A program made the translations under genes and the position numbers. DNA of 64,000 nt from CAZDQL01 sp964507325 (GTDB lineage Bacteria; Planctomycetota; UBA1135; GCA-002686595): positions 25,583-89,582 of the forward strand of contig CAZDQL010000015.1 in the NCBI GenBank assembly GCA_964507325.1. The letters run 5' to 3'. Numbering within the stretch: the first letter of the stretch is position 1; every line of letters begins with the position of its first letter. This document shows, piece after piece, positions 51,351 to 60,445 of the stretch. Under the pieces are notes generated by a model. The model was not told the origin of the DNA. It saw nothing but the letters and a program-made list of their open reading frames with translations, and ran no database searches.

Positions 51351-52133
51351 TTGACGGCCCCGGTGGCGGCGGACCCGGCCGCGGTCAGCTCCAGGCGGGC
51401 GGACAGCCTCTACGTCTTCCTGGCGAGCGCCTTCGCGGTGGTGCTCGTGCTGACGAACATCATCGGGACGAAGCTCTTCCACCTCTTTCCCGACGGCGGG
51501 CCGGCGTGGATCAACGGCGGCCAGCCGATCACCCTGACCGCGGGGATCGTCACCTACCCGATCACCTTCTGGCTGACCGACATCGTCTCGGAGATCTGGG
51601 GCAGGCGCCGCGCGAACCAGATGGTGGTGCTCGGGTTCTTCATGAGCCTGGTCATGCTGGTGGTGGTCCAGATCGGCGTCTTGCTGCCGCCCAGCGAGCA
51701 CTGGGAGCTGCCGGAGCGGGGCTTCGCGGACTCCGCCTCGATGCAGGCCGCCTACGCGGCGGTCTTCCACAACCCGCGCCTGCTGCTCTTCGCGTCGATG
51801 GTGGCCTACCTGGTGGCCCAGCTCTTCGACGTGCGGCTGTACCACTTCTGGCGCCGCGTGACGCGCGGGCGCCACATGTGGATCCGCAACAACGGCTCGA
51901 CGGTGTTCAGCCAACTGGTGGACACGATCATCGTCAACGGGATCTTCCTGCGCTGGGGCCTCGACATGGAGTGGCCCATGATCTGGGAGGTGATCCTGTG
52001 GGTCTACCTGTGCAAGGTCGCGATCGCGCTCATGGACACTCCGCTGCTCTATCTCGGGCGTAGCGTGCTGCGGCGGGTGCTGGGCCTGGAAACCGGGGTC
52101 AGCCTGGCCGAGGCCCCACTCGGGGAACGGTAG
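51351..52133 (+). CDS. Queuosine precursor transporter-like protein (YhhQ/VUT family)
   Basis: 260 aa from TTG 51351, with a ggaaggga ribosome-binding stretch upstream; GTG 51363 is an alternative. Six or so membrane helices. Diagnostic segments: VLVLTNIIGTKLF, ITLTAGIVTYPITFWLTDIVSEIWGRRRANQMV, and the C-terminal HMWIRNNGSTVFSQLVDTIIVNGIF. The family imports queuosine precursors such as preQ0 or queuine-like bases. No queuosine synthesis gene is in the window, which suits salvage. Confidence 0.85.
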   Translation: MTAPVAADPAAVSSRRADSLYVFLASAFAVVLVLTNIIGTKLFHLFPDGGPAWINGGQPITLTAGIVTYPITFWLTDIVSEIWGRRRANQMVVLGFFMSLVMLVVVQIGVLLPPSEHWELPERGFADSASMQAAYAAVFHNPRLLLFASMVAYLVAQLFDVRLYHFWRRVTRGRHMWIRNNGSTVFSQLVDTIIVNGIFLRWGLDMEWPMIWEVILWVYLCKVAIALMDTPLLYLGRSVLRRVLGLETGVSLAEAPLGER

Positions 52134-52230
52134 ACGCGGTACGCTCTCGGGCAGAATCCTCGGAATCGAGCCTGAGATCCCCTCGCCGGCGGCATTCCTC
52201 CCCCGATACGCCCGCGGAGGGTTCCAAGTC

Positions 52231-54429
52231 ATGAGCGCAGAGAAGTCCAGCGCGCGCTTCGAGAAGCTGGTGCGCGAGCACCACGCCGCCGTGTACCGCG
52301 CGGCGCACCGCGTCCTCCTGAACGTCGAAGACGCCCGGGACGTGACCCAGCAGGTCTTCCTGAGGGCTTTCGAGAAGCGCGACACCTTCGCCGGCCCCGA
52401 CGAGGCGCGGGCCCGGCTGTGCTGGATGGCCTCGCGGATGGCGCTCACGCACCTGCGCGGCGATCGACGCCGGAGGCGGCGAGAGGGAGAGAAGGCGATG
52501 CACGCACGCGAGCAACGCACCCAGGGAGGGCGTGGAGTCGGGTTGGAGGAGCAGGATCGGGCGCTCTTCGGTCAGCTCCTGCGCCGGTTGCCGGACGAGC
52601 TGCGCGTCGCCCTCGCCCTGCGCTACCAGGACGAGATGACCTACGCGCAGATCGGCGAGGTGATGACCGTGTCGGAGGCCTCCGCCCACGATCGCGTGCG
52701 CCGCGGGATGGAGCGTCTGAGGGACGCGATGCGCCGCGCGGGGCTGGGGGGCTTCGTGGCGGGGGTCGAAGGCCATCTCGCCGACGCTCCGGCGGCGCCC
52801 GTCCCTCCCGGGCTCGTGGAGCACTTGCTGACCGCCAAGCTCCCGACCGCGGTCTCCCTCGCCTTGCCCGCGCCGCTGACGGCGGGGATCGCGCTGGCGT
52901 TCGTGGCGGTCGGAGTCGGGGCCTTGGCCTGGCGCGAAGCGCCGTCCATCTCCGGCACCCGAGCCCCCGTGTCCATGGCGGATGCGGGTGGTTCGGGGCT
53001 GGCTGGACCTCTCGCCCGCGACGGGGGGGGTCGGAACGCACCGGATGCGCAGGGGCGACGGCCCGCCGAGACGCAGAGCCCCGGAGCGGCGGTGGCGGAG
53101 ACGCTCCCCAGCGACGAGCGCACCGCCCGCATCTCGGGGACCGTGACCAACCCGGACGGAATCGGCGTCGAAGGTCTCCTGGTGGCGGCCCACTCCTACG
53201 TGCGCGCCGGCAAGCTGGCCGCCTACGGGGGGCACGCGCTGACCGATGTCCACGGCCGCTACGAGCTCGAGGTGCCGGTGCGCCAGGACGACGGAGAGTT
53301 CTACCGGGTCGTGGTGGAGTACGACCAGGCGCTCGTGGCGCAGGCCCCGGACGCGCGGGTTGAGGCGGGGCGCACCCTGACGGGCTTCGACATCGAGCTG
53401 GAGCGACCGCTGGAGGAGCGCGCCGGCTCCTACGAGCTGATCCTCCAGCCCCTCGACGAGGAGGGGGCGCCCTTTCCGAAGGGGGCGCTGGTCGTCATCC
53501 GGCGCCGGCTGCCGACGGTGGGGGGCGGCGTCTTCCACCGTTGGGAGGACAGCGGCCGCCTGGGCGCTTCGGGCGAGGTGCTGCTCCGCGGCTCGAAGCT
53601 CGGTCCCAAGCGGGTCACGGTGCAGTTGCAGGACGGCGAGGCGTGGGCCGAGCTCGACCTGGTCGAGGCTGGCCGTTCGGTGAGAACGGTGGCGACCCGC
53701 TTCGACCCCGGCCGGGGCGTGAGCGCCCCGCTCGATGCGGTGGACGAGGAGCGACCCCGCTACTGGCTGAGCGGATTCCAATCCGAGCTCGTCGGCGGCG
53801 CACCGGTCCTGCGCACGTACCCGGAGGTGTGGGTCTATCCCGTTCCCGAGCTCTCGCGCGCCGACTACCTCTTCGACTTCCTGCCCAACCGGATCTTCCG
53901 CCCGTCGGTCCAGACCGCCTACATCGGCGATCCGCCGGCGGAGTCCCCGCACTTTCGGGAGACGGTTCGGAGCCCCGGCCGCTACGTCGCGGTGGGCTAC
54001 GAACACCCCTACGCGCCGGCGGTCTCGGAGGTGGTGACCCTGTCGGAGGACTCCCCCGCGGCGGAGGGGATCGAGCTGAGCTACGAGGCGCCGGGGTCGC
54101 TCTCCGGCACCGTCCTCGACGTGGACGGTCGCCCGCTGCCGAACGCGCTCCTCTTCGTCACCGGCACGGGACCGATCTCCGATGCGGCGGTCGCGGCTTT
54201 CGACGTCAAGATCAAGAAGGCGGGAGGCGAAGGGGTCTTCGCCGAGAGGGTCTGGCGCACCGACGCGGAGGGGCGCTTCACCATCACCGGCTTGCCCAGC
54301 GGTGTGCCCGTGTGCGCCGTGGCCCTGCACCCCGAGCGCCTGCCGTCGGCTTCACGGACCGTCTACGCCTCGTCGGGGAAGGGGCTCTCGGGTCTCGCGA
54401 TCCGCTTCGTCAGCGTGCGAACGCGGTAG
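52231..54429 (+). CDS. ECF sigma-70 factor fused to a membrane segment and extracytoplasmic beta domains
   Basis: 732 aa from ATG 52231, ggagg 10 bases upstream. Residues 1-175 are a complete sigma factor: region 2 (REHHAAVYRAAHRVLLNVEDARDVTQQVFLRAF) and region 4 (LPDELRVALALRYQDEMTYAQIGEVMTVSEASAHDRVRRGMERLR). One hydrophobic segment (about 205-232) follows. The remaining 500 residues contain carboxypeptidase-regulatory-like beta domains (ISGTVTNPDGIGVEGLLVAA; LSGTVLDVDGRPLPNALLFV...TDAEGRFTITGLPSG). No anti-sigma gene is adjacent, so the tail itself may sense a signal or retain the sigma part at the membrane, with release by proteolysis; that is inference. Planctomycetes are known to carry ECF factors with C-terminal extensions. 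Confidence 0.82.
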   Translation: MSAEKSSARFEKLVREHHAAVYRAAHRVLLNVEDARDVTQQVFLRAFEKRDTFAGPDEARARLCWMASRMALTHLRGDRRRRRREGEKAMHAREQRTQGGRGVGLEEQDRALFGQLLRRLPDELRVALALRYQDEMTYAQIGEVMTVSEASAHDRVRRGMERLRDAMRRAGLGGFVAGVEGHLADAPAAPVPPGLVEHLLTAKLPTAVSLALPAPLTAGIALAFVAVGVGALAWREAPSISGTRAPVSMADAGGSGLAGPLARDGGGRNAPDAQGRRPAETQSPGAAVAETLPSDERTARISGTVTNPDGIGVEGLLVAAHSYVRAGKLAAYGGHALTDVHGRYELEVPVRQDDGEFYRVVVEYDQALVAQAPDARVEAGRTLTGFDIELERPLEERAGSYELILQPLDEEGAPFPKGALVVIRRRLPTVGGGVFHRWEDSGRLGASGEVLLRGSKLGPKRVTVQLQDGEAWAELDLVEAGRSVRTVATRFDPGRGVSAPLDAVDEERPRYWLSGFQSELVGGAPVLRTYPEVWVYPVPELSRADYLFDFLPNRIFRPSVQTAYIGDPPAESPHFRETVRSPGRYVAVGYEHPYAPAVSEVVTLSEDSPAAEGIELSYEAPGSLSGTVLDVDGRPLPNALLFVTGTGPISDAAVAAFDVKIKKAGGEGVFAERVWRTDAEGRFTITGLPSGVPVCAVALHPERLPSASRTVYASSGKGLSGLAIRFVSVRTR

Positions 54430-54453
54430 CCGGGGCGCCGGTACGCGCGCATA

Positions 54454-56106
54454 TCACGGCCCGACCAAAAGCCGCAGCGCGTTGGTCAGGTTCACCGCGC
54501 CGCCGCACGTCGCGGCGGGGTCTCGGTACCACACTTGCAGGTACCAGGTCTCGCCCGGGTCGAGGCTCGCGCCGGCGGCGGCGAGCGCGGCGTAGAGCCC
54601 GCCGCTGAGGTGCCAGCCTCCGCCCGCGTCCGCGAGTTGCAGGGGAAGCCGCGTGAACACCTCGGAGCCGGCCGCGACGCACAGGCGGCCCGCGCCGAAG
54701 GGCAGGTCGCGCGGTGCGCGGCCGGCGAGAAGGGTGAGGGGCTGCGCCGCGGGCAGGCCGTGCGCCGTGAGCCGCAGCGCGTCGGCCGCCGAGCCCGTTG
54801 CGCCGCACGCGGTGAGCTGCGCGCCCGCGCCGGTCGAGTTCGCGCAGCCCGCCGTCGGGTCGGGCGAACCGCAGGGGCACGTCGTGCCGAAGCAGACGCC
54901 CGCGACACCGCGCGGCAACGACCACACGTACACCGCGCCGGCGTCGTGCGCACCCGCGTCGAAGAACGGCATGCCGAAAAGGACGTCATCGCCCGTTGCG
55001 GCGACGCCCAAGGTGCCAAACAGGCCGGAGCCGGCGCGCAGGGGCGCGTTGAGCTTCGCGATGCGCTGCCACGTGTCCCCGTCGTGCTCGAAGACGTAGA
55101 CGGCACCGGTGTTGTTCGCCGCGCCGTCGTCGAGCGGGGCGGAGACGAACGCGCGCTCGCCGTCGAGGAACACCTCGAAGCCGAACCTGTCCTGATCGCC
55201 GCCGTCCGGCTGGAGCTTCGCGACGCGCGTCCAGCCCGCCGAGCCGCGCTCGAACACGTAAGCCGAGCCCGTGCCGCCGCCGATCTCAGGTGCCCCGACG
55301 ATCAGGCGCTCGCCCTGGAGCGAGATGCCTTCGCCGAAGTGCGTGAACGAGCCGACCGTGTCGCCGTGCAAGCGGGCGACCTCGGTCCACACACCGCCCC
55401 CGCGCTCGAATACGTACACCGCACCCTCGTCCGCCGCACCCCACCACCACGCGCCGACGGCACAGATGTCGCCGTCGATGTCGACCTCGTTGCCGAAGCG
55501 TGCCTCGATCTGGGGGTCGCTCGCGCGCAGCTGCGCGGTGCGCGTCCAACCGCTCGCGCCCTTCTCGAACACGTAGACCGAGCCGGCCTCGAACAAGACT
55601 GTCGGGTCCTTCGGTCGCGCGACGAGCGCCGTGTCGCCGTCGATGCCGACCGCGAAGGCGTAGACGTCGTTGGGTGTCCACTGCGGCGCCTCGAGCAACT
55701 GCTCGAGCTGCCAGCTCGTGCCTACGCGCTCGTACAGGAACGCGGGGCCGCTCTCGCCCAAGTGGCGGTAGGAGCCGACGAGCAAGCGGTCGCCGTCCGC
55801 CGACAGATCCACGCCGTAGATGCCGCGCGTCTGCCCGGCCGCCGGCGCCAATTCGCCGACCCGCACCCAACCGGACGACTGGCGCTGGAACACTAGCACC
55901 GTGCCCTCCCCGTAACCCGGGGTCTGGTCTCGGCGCGACGTAACGAACGCGAAGTCGCCGTGGGCGACGACGGCGTTGCCGAGCCAATCCCCGGTCGCGC
56001 CGACCGGGTCGGTGAGGAGCTGGGTCGGACACTGCGCCGCCGCCGGCGCGGACGCGAAGACCGCGATCAGCGCGGCGACGAGGGAGAACCGGCGGACAGC
56101 GTGCAT
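54454..56106 (-). CDS. Secreted FG-GAP repeat protein with C-terminal WYRD module
   Basis: 550 aa from ATG 56106 with signal peptide (LIAVFASAPAAAQ). Seven or so FG-GAP blades of the form GDWLGNAVVAHGDFAFV...GTVLVFQRQSSGW cover residues 30-410. The last 140 residues are the WYRD module: CFGTTCPCGSPDPTAGCANSTG, GRLCVAAG and WYLQVWYRD. It resembles the protein at 31358-32968 in design. It is convergent with the sigma-fusion gene, 24 bases apart. Confidence 0.75.
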   Translation of the reverse strand: MHAVRRFSLVAALIAVFASAPAAAQCPTQLLTDPVGATGDWLGNAVVAHGDFAFVTSRRDQTPGYGEGTVLVFQRQSSGWVRVGELAPAAGQTRGIYGVDLSADGDRLLVGSYRHLGESGPAFLYERVGTSWQLEQLLEAPQWTPNDVYAFAVGIDGDTALVARPKDPTVLFEAGSVYVFEKGASGWTRTAQLRASDPQIEARFGNEVDIDGDICAVGAWWWGAADEGAVYVFERGGGVWTEVARLHGDTVGSFTHFGEGISLQGERLIVGAPEIGGGTGSAYVFERGSAGWTRVAKLQPDGGDQDRFGFEVFLDGERAFVSAPLDDGAANNTGAVYVFEHDGDTWQRIAKLNAPLRAGSGLFGTLGVAATGDDVLFGMPFFDAGAHDAGAVYVWSLPRGVAGVCFGTTCPCGSPDPTAGCANSTGAGAQLTACGATGSAADALRLTAHGLPAAQPLTLLAGRAPRDLPFGAGRLCVAAGSEVFTRLPLQLADAGGGWHLSGGLYAALAAAGASLDPGETWYLQVWYRDPAATCGGAVNLTNALRLLVGP

Positions 56107-56190
56107 CGCCCCATGATGCCCCCCGCGACCCAATCCCGCACCCACACGGCGGTGTGCGGGGAAAACTCGTCCACCTCGACGCACAGGGCT

Positions 56191-56553
56191 TTACAGGTCG
56201 CGGTGCACCGTGCTCGGTGAGAAGGCCGGGAGACAGACGGCCACGTACTCGGCGCCCCCCGGTTCCGGTGAGCTGTAGCGGACCCACTCCCCGGGTGAGC
56301 AGGCCACGGCCTGGCCGGCACGGACGTCGAGGGCACCACTGCGGTGCTCCACCCGGAGCATGCCGGCGAGCACCAGCGTGATCTCCTCGAACTCCGGTGT
56401 CTGGCCCGGTTCGACCCAGCCTTCCGGGGACCTCATCCGGGCTATGCTCACCGCCTCGTGGCCGCTGTTCACCCGCCCGGCGTATTCCTCGATCCGCTTC
56501 GGCTTGTTGCCGGCGGCCTCGATCACCGCAGGCTCTTCGATCAGTCTGGGCAT
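56191..56553 (-). CDS. Cupin domain protein
   Basis: 120 aa. The single cupin barrel is seen as PGQTPEFEEITLVLAGMLRVEHRSGALDVRAGQAVACSPGEWVRY, with conserved Gly and Glu positions of cupin motif 1 and 2, though only one His is near the usual metal site. Small cupins bind or isomerise sugars or other small molecules. The gene is divergent from the TPR-CHAT gene across an inverted repeat. Confidence 0.7.
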   Translation of the reverse strand: MPRLIEEPAVIEAAGNKPKRIEEYAGRVNSGHEAVSIARMRSPEGWVEPGQTPEFEEITLVLAGMLRVEHRSGALDVRAGQAVACSPGEWVRYSSPEPGGAEYVAVCLPAFSPSTVHRDL

Positions 56554-56585
56554 GTGGACCTTCCCTGCTTGACCCTTCAGTAGTA

Positions 56586-56669
56586 CGGAACCGCGCTCTC
56601 CTCCGCCACTTCCTCGCGCCCCCAGGGGTGTTGCTGCGGTCTCGACCAGTGGAGGAGAACGCGGTTCCG
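56586..56669. repeat. Long imperfect inverted repeat in divergent spacer
   Basis: The left arm at 56586-56610 (cggaaccgcgctctcctcc then gccact) and the right arm at 56648-56669 (agtggaggagaacgcggttccg) match with one mismatch and a two-base indel over about 22 bp, around a 37-base loop. It lies between the divergent cupin and TPR-CHAT genes. It could be an operator, an RNA structure in the leader, or a remnant of a small mobile element. No target-site duplication was obvious. Confidence 0.55.
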
Positions 56670-56733
56670 CACCTCCGGATGTCGGCCCGGAGGGGGTCGG
56701 CTAAGATCCAACCCGACTCCGAGAGGGCCATCG

Positions 56734-59700
56734 ATGCTGTCCTGCGCGATTCTGTTCGTCCTGGCCGTGGCCTCGGGTGGCGAGGCGGGTTCCTCCTATC
56801 CTCGTTCGCAGGCCGTAGCACCAGCGGCCCAGGAGGACGAAGGAGCGGCCATCGCCGCCGCCCGCGAGCGGGTGCGGCAGGTCGAAGAACTGGATGGGGA
56901 GTGGAGTCGCGAGCTGGCGGAGAGCCTGCTCGACCTGGGGAAGCTGCTCGCAGCGCAGGCCGACCACGACGGGGCGCGCCCACTCTTCGAACGGGCGCTG
57001 GCGATCTACGAGCACGAGGACGTTCGTGATCACAGGCGGGCCGCCACGGCCTCGGATTACCTCGGGATCCTCTCCTCCCAGCAGGGCAACTACCCCGAAG
57101 CGCGGCAGCACTTCTCCCATGCACTCGCTGCTCGGGAGGCAGCTCCCGATCGGGACGAGCTGCTGTTGTCCAACAGCTACATCAACCTGGGGAACATGTG
57201 CTATGTCCAGGGTGAGTACACGGAGGCGACGCGCTACTACGAGCTCGCCCTCGCCGCCCGGGAGGACGCTCTCGGACCGGACCACAGCGACGTGGCGGTC
57301 ACCTTGAACAACCTGGGCAACCTGGCCCTGCAACAGGGGGACTACGCCGCCGCGGAGCGTCACTACGGGCGCGCGCTCACCATCTGGGAGAAGGGGCTCG
57401 GCCCCGGGCATCGGAAAACCGCCGACGCCCGGAGCAACCTGGGGTTGCTCTACGTGCGGCAGGGCAGATACGCCGAGGCGGAGCCGCTCCTCGAGCGCGC
57501 ACGACACGCCTACGAGGCGACGCTCGGGCCGGAGCATCCCCAAGTCGCCGCTTGCCTGGGCAACTTGGCGCTCCTCAAGGACAACCTGGGGGAGCCGGAG
57601 GAGGCGGAGGCGCTCTTCCGGCGCGTTCTGGCGATCCAAAGAGGCATGTTGGGGGATGAACATCCGAACGCAGCGATCACCCTGAGCGATCTAGCCAATC
57701 TTCTCAGCAGCCTGGGACGGTTCGGCGAAGCGGAGCCGCTCTACTTGGAGGCTCTCGCCATCCAGGAAGCGGTCTTCGGGGGAGAGCATCCGGACGTGGC
57801 CACGAGCTTGAACAACCTCGGGGCCCTCTACTTCGAGCAGAGCGACTACGACGGAGCGGAGCGGCACTTCCAGCGGGCCCTCGACATCAGGCTCGCGGTC
57901 CTCGGGCCGCGACACCCCACCGTCGCGAGCACCCTGAACAACCTCGCGAGCATCCACCGCTACCGGGGGCGGCTGGTGGAGGCCGAGCGGCTGTACGAGC
58001 AGGCCATTGCGATCCACGAGAAGGCCCTTGGAGCGGACCATCCCGAACTGGCCACGTGGCTCACGAACCTGGGTAGCGTGTACGTTGACCAAGCCTATTG
58101 GGCAGGGGCGGGGGCGTGCCTGCGCAAAGCCCTGGCAATCCTGGAGAAGAAACCCGACGCCGACCGGACTCGGACCGCTCACACCCTGTGTGCCCTGGGG
58201 ACCCTCTGCCTGCACAACGGTAGGGACGCTGACGCGGAGGCCTCATACCTGCGCTCTCTGGCGCTGTACGAGGAGGTTCTAGGAGAGAACCACCTCAGCA
58301 CTACGAAGGTCCTCCACAATCTTGCCACGCTCCGCCAGTTCCAGGGCCGCTTCGAAGAATCGGAGCGCCTCTATCGGCGCTCGCTCGCCATCCGAGAGGA
58401 GTGTCTGGGTGAGACGCACCGTGATGTCGCCCCGGACCTGAGAAACCTGGCCCGGCTCTTGATGGACGGTTTCGAAGGCCGCCTCGACGAAGCGGTTACC
58501 CTCAACGAGCGTGCGATCGAGGTGCTCGAGGCGAGGAGTAGCGAGCCGAAGTCCTTGGCCAAGGCCTACACCACCCGTGCCGAGTTGCTCAAACGCCAAG
58601 GCGATGCACCTGGAGCCATTGCGGCCTTGAGACAAGCCCTGCAGTTGGCCGAGGAGATGCGGCCGGAGTTCGCCTACGCGGAAGAGACGCTGGTGGCGTT
58701 CCACGGCCAGTACAGCTCCCGATTCGACCTGATGGTGGACTGGCTCCTGGAGTCGGGCCAATTGGAGTCCGCCCTGGAGTACGCGGAGATGGGGCGGGCG
58801 CGGGTACTGCAGGACCAACTCGCCGCCGCGCGCGTCGATCTGCGAGCCGGCATTCCCCCAGAGGTCCTGGGGCCGCTCGAGGCGCGCGAGGCCGAGAGCC
58901 AAGCCCTGTTGGCCGAGTACCAGCGACGCATCGATTCGGCGAGCACCCGCGCAGACCTGGCCCCCGAGGAGCGGGACCAGCGGTTCGCCCGACTGAAGGA
59001 AGCGCTGGACGAAGCAAGCCAGGCGCAGCGAGACGTCGACAGCAAGATCAAGGCGGCCAGCCCCCTCTGGAGGGATCTGATCACCTCCGGAGGGCGCCCG
59101 GTTGCACTGGAGACGATTCAGCGCGAGTTGGTACCCGAGAAGGGCTTGCTCCTGCTCTATCAAGTTGGCTGGGAACGCAGCCACCTATTCGTCATTTCCC
59201 CTGAGGGACAGGAACCGGTTGCACATGAGCTGCCGATCACCTCCACAGCGGGCTCCCCCGCGCGCGCCGGAGAGCGCTCCAGCGACGCCATACACCTCGA
59301 CCGGCTGCTCTTCGGCACCGACGACGGCGTGTCCACAGGTGGCGTCCTGCCAATCCTCTGCAAGAGTACGCGCGGGATCGCTCCTGCCCCGCGCGAGGGA
59401 GGCGACGACCTGGACGCGCGGCTGCACGCTCTGTGGCAGATCCTGGTCCCCGAGAAGCTGCGCGCGCGGCTGGCCGAGTGCAGGGAGGTCGTCGTGATTC
59501 CGGACGGCGAGCTCCACCGGCTCCCCTTCGAAGCCCTGGTGGTCGAGCCTGCCGGTGACGGGAAGGACGCGCGCTACTGGTTGGACGTCGGGCCGGCGAT
59601 CCGCTACGCGCCGTCGGCGACGACGCTCTACACCGTGACCCTGCGCGAGCGCGGGCGCGCCCGCCCGCCGACCGGCGAGAGCGACATTCTGAGTCTCTCC

Positions 59701-60381
59701 GACCCGGTGTACGACGTAGAGCGGGCCGCCGGGGCGTCGCACGACCAGTACCAGCGAAGCGGTGGAACCCTGGTCCGGCTCCCGGGGAGTGTGCGAGAAG
59801 CCGAGATGATCCTCCAGGCTTTCGAGCGGGAGGGGGCGAGCCCTCGAGTCACGACCCTCGCTGGACTCGAGGCCACCGAGGACAACCTGAGGACGGCCTT
59901 GATCGGCAAGCGCTACGTGCACCTCGCCACCCACGGCCTGGTGAACGAGGAGGGCGGGGCCCTCTTCGCAGCCCTCGCGCTGACCCCGCGGAAGGATGGC
60001 GCCGCCCACCCCGGGGACGACGGGCTCCTCCACCTCTCCGAGATCTACCGGCAGAAGCTCCACTACTGCGAGCTGGCCGTCCTCTCGGCGTGCCGCAGCC
60101 ATGGTGGATACCGGGTGGGTGGGGAGGGAGTATTCGCCCTCTCGCGCGGGTTCCTGGTGGCCGGCGCCTCGCGCGTGGTGGCCAGTCAGTGGAGCGTGGA
60201 CGACGCCTCCACCGCGGCCCTGATAGGCGCCTTCTTCCGCAACGTCGCTGCAGCCGAGGAAGGCGAGGGGACGGTCGACTTCGCGCGCGCCCTGTGGGAC
60301 GCCAAGCGGGAGATTCGATCCCAGGAGCGCTGGTCGGCGCCCTTCCACTGGGCGCCGTTCATCCTGACGGGAGTCGAGTGA
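56734..60381 (+). CDS. TPR-CHAT protease-like protein (intact paralogue)
   Basis: 1215 aa from ATG 56734, with signal sequence or anchor (MLSCAILFVLAVASGG). From residue 60 to about 640, over a dozen 42-residue TPR units repeat the pattern GxYxEAExxYxRALxIxExxLGxxHPxVAxxLNNLA. A coiled-coil stretch follows. The CHAT caspase-like domain (about 900-1215) has IPDGELHRLPFEALVVE, the catalytic His1067 (LATHG) and Cys1120 (LSACRS), and a WSVDDASTA segment. CHAT domains are cysteine peptidases in the caspase/gingipain clan. Targets are unknown. It is convergent with a paralogue, 64 bases apart. Confidence 0.85.
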   Translation: MLSCAILFVLAVASGGEAGSSYPRSQAVAPAAQEDEGAAIAAARERVRQVEELDGEWSRELAESLLDLGKLLAAQADHDGARPLFERALAIYEHEDVRDHRRAATASDYLGILSSQQGNYPEARQHFSHALAAREAAPDRDELLLSNSYINLGNMCYVQGEYTEATRYYELALAAREDALGPDHSDVAVTLNNLGNLALQQGDYAAAERHYGRALTIWEKGLGPGHRKTADARSNLGLLYVRQGRYAEAEPLLERARHAYEATLGPEHPQVAACLGNLALLKDNLGEPEEAEALFRRVLAIQRGMLGDEHPNAAITLSDLANLLSSLGRFGEAEPLYLEALAIQEAVFGGEHPDVATSLNNLGALYFEQSDYDGAERHFQRALDIRLAVLGPRHPTVASTLNNLASIHRYRGRLVEAERLYEQAIAIHEKALGADHPELATWLTNLGSVYVDQAYWAGAGACLRKALAILEKKPDADRTRTAHTLCALGTLCLHNGRDADAEASYLRSLALYEEVLGENHLSTTKVLHNLATLRQFQGRFEESERLYRRSLAIREECLGETHRDVAPDLRNLARLLMDGFEGRLDEAVTLNERAIEVLEARSSEPKSLAKAYTTRAELLKRQGDAPGAIAALRQALQLAEEMRPEFAYAEETLVAFHGQYSSRFDLMVDWLLESGQLESALEYAEMGRARVLQDQLAAARVDLRAGIPPEVLGPLEAREAESQALLAEYQRRIDSASTRADLAPEERDQRFARLKEALDEASQAQRDVDSKIKAASPLWRDLITSGGRPVALETIQRELVPEKGLLLLYQVGWERSHLFVISPEGQEPVAHELPITSTAGSPARAGERSSDAIHLDRLLFGTDDGVSTGGVLPILCKSTRGIAPAPREGGDDLDARLHALWQILVPEKLRARLAECREVVVIPDGELHRLPFEALVVEPAGDGKDARYWLDVGPAIRYAPSATTLYTVTLRERGRARPPTGESDILSLSDPVYDVERAAGASHDQYQRSGGTLVRLPGSVREAEMILQAFEREGASPRVTTLAGLEATEDNLRTALIGKRYVHLATHGLVNEEGGALFAALALTPRKDGAAHPGDDGLLHLSEIYRQKLHYCELAVLSACRSHGGYRVGGEGVFALSRGFLVAGASRVVASQWSVDDASTAALIGAFFRNVAAAEEGEGTVDFARALWDAKREIRSQERWSAPFHWAPFILTGVE

Positions 60382-60445
60382 GGGCCGGATCGCTCGCGCC
60401 ATCAGCGAGTGACGGGAGACCGACGAGCCCGGGCCTCCACCGGGA

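Noticed and set aside
60386..60420. Terminator between the convergent CHAT genes
   Set aside because: Only a 5-bp tcgct/agcga stem with a 9-base loop was found, too weak to call.
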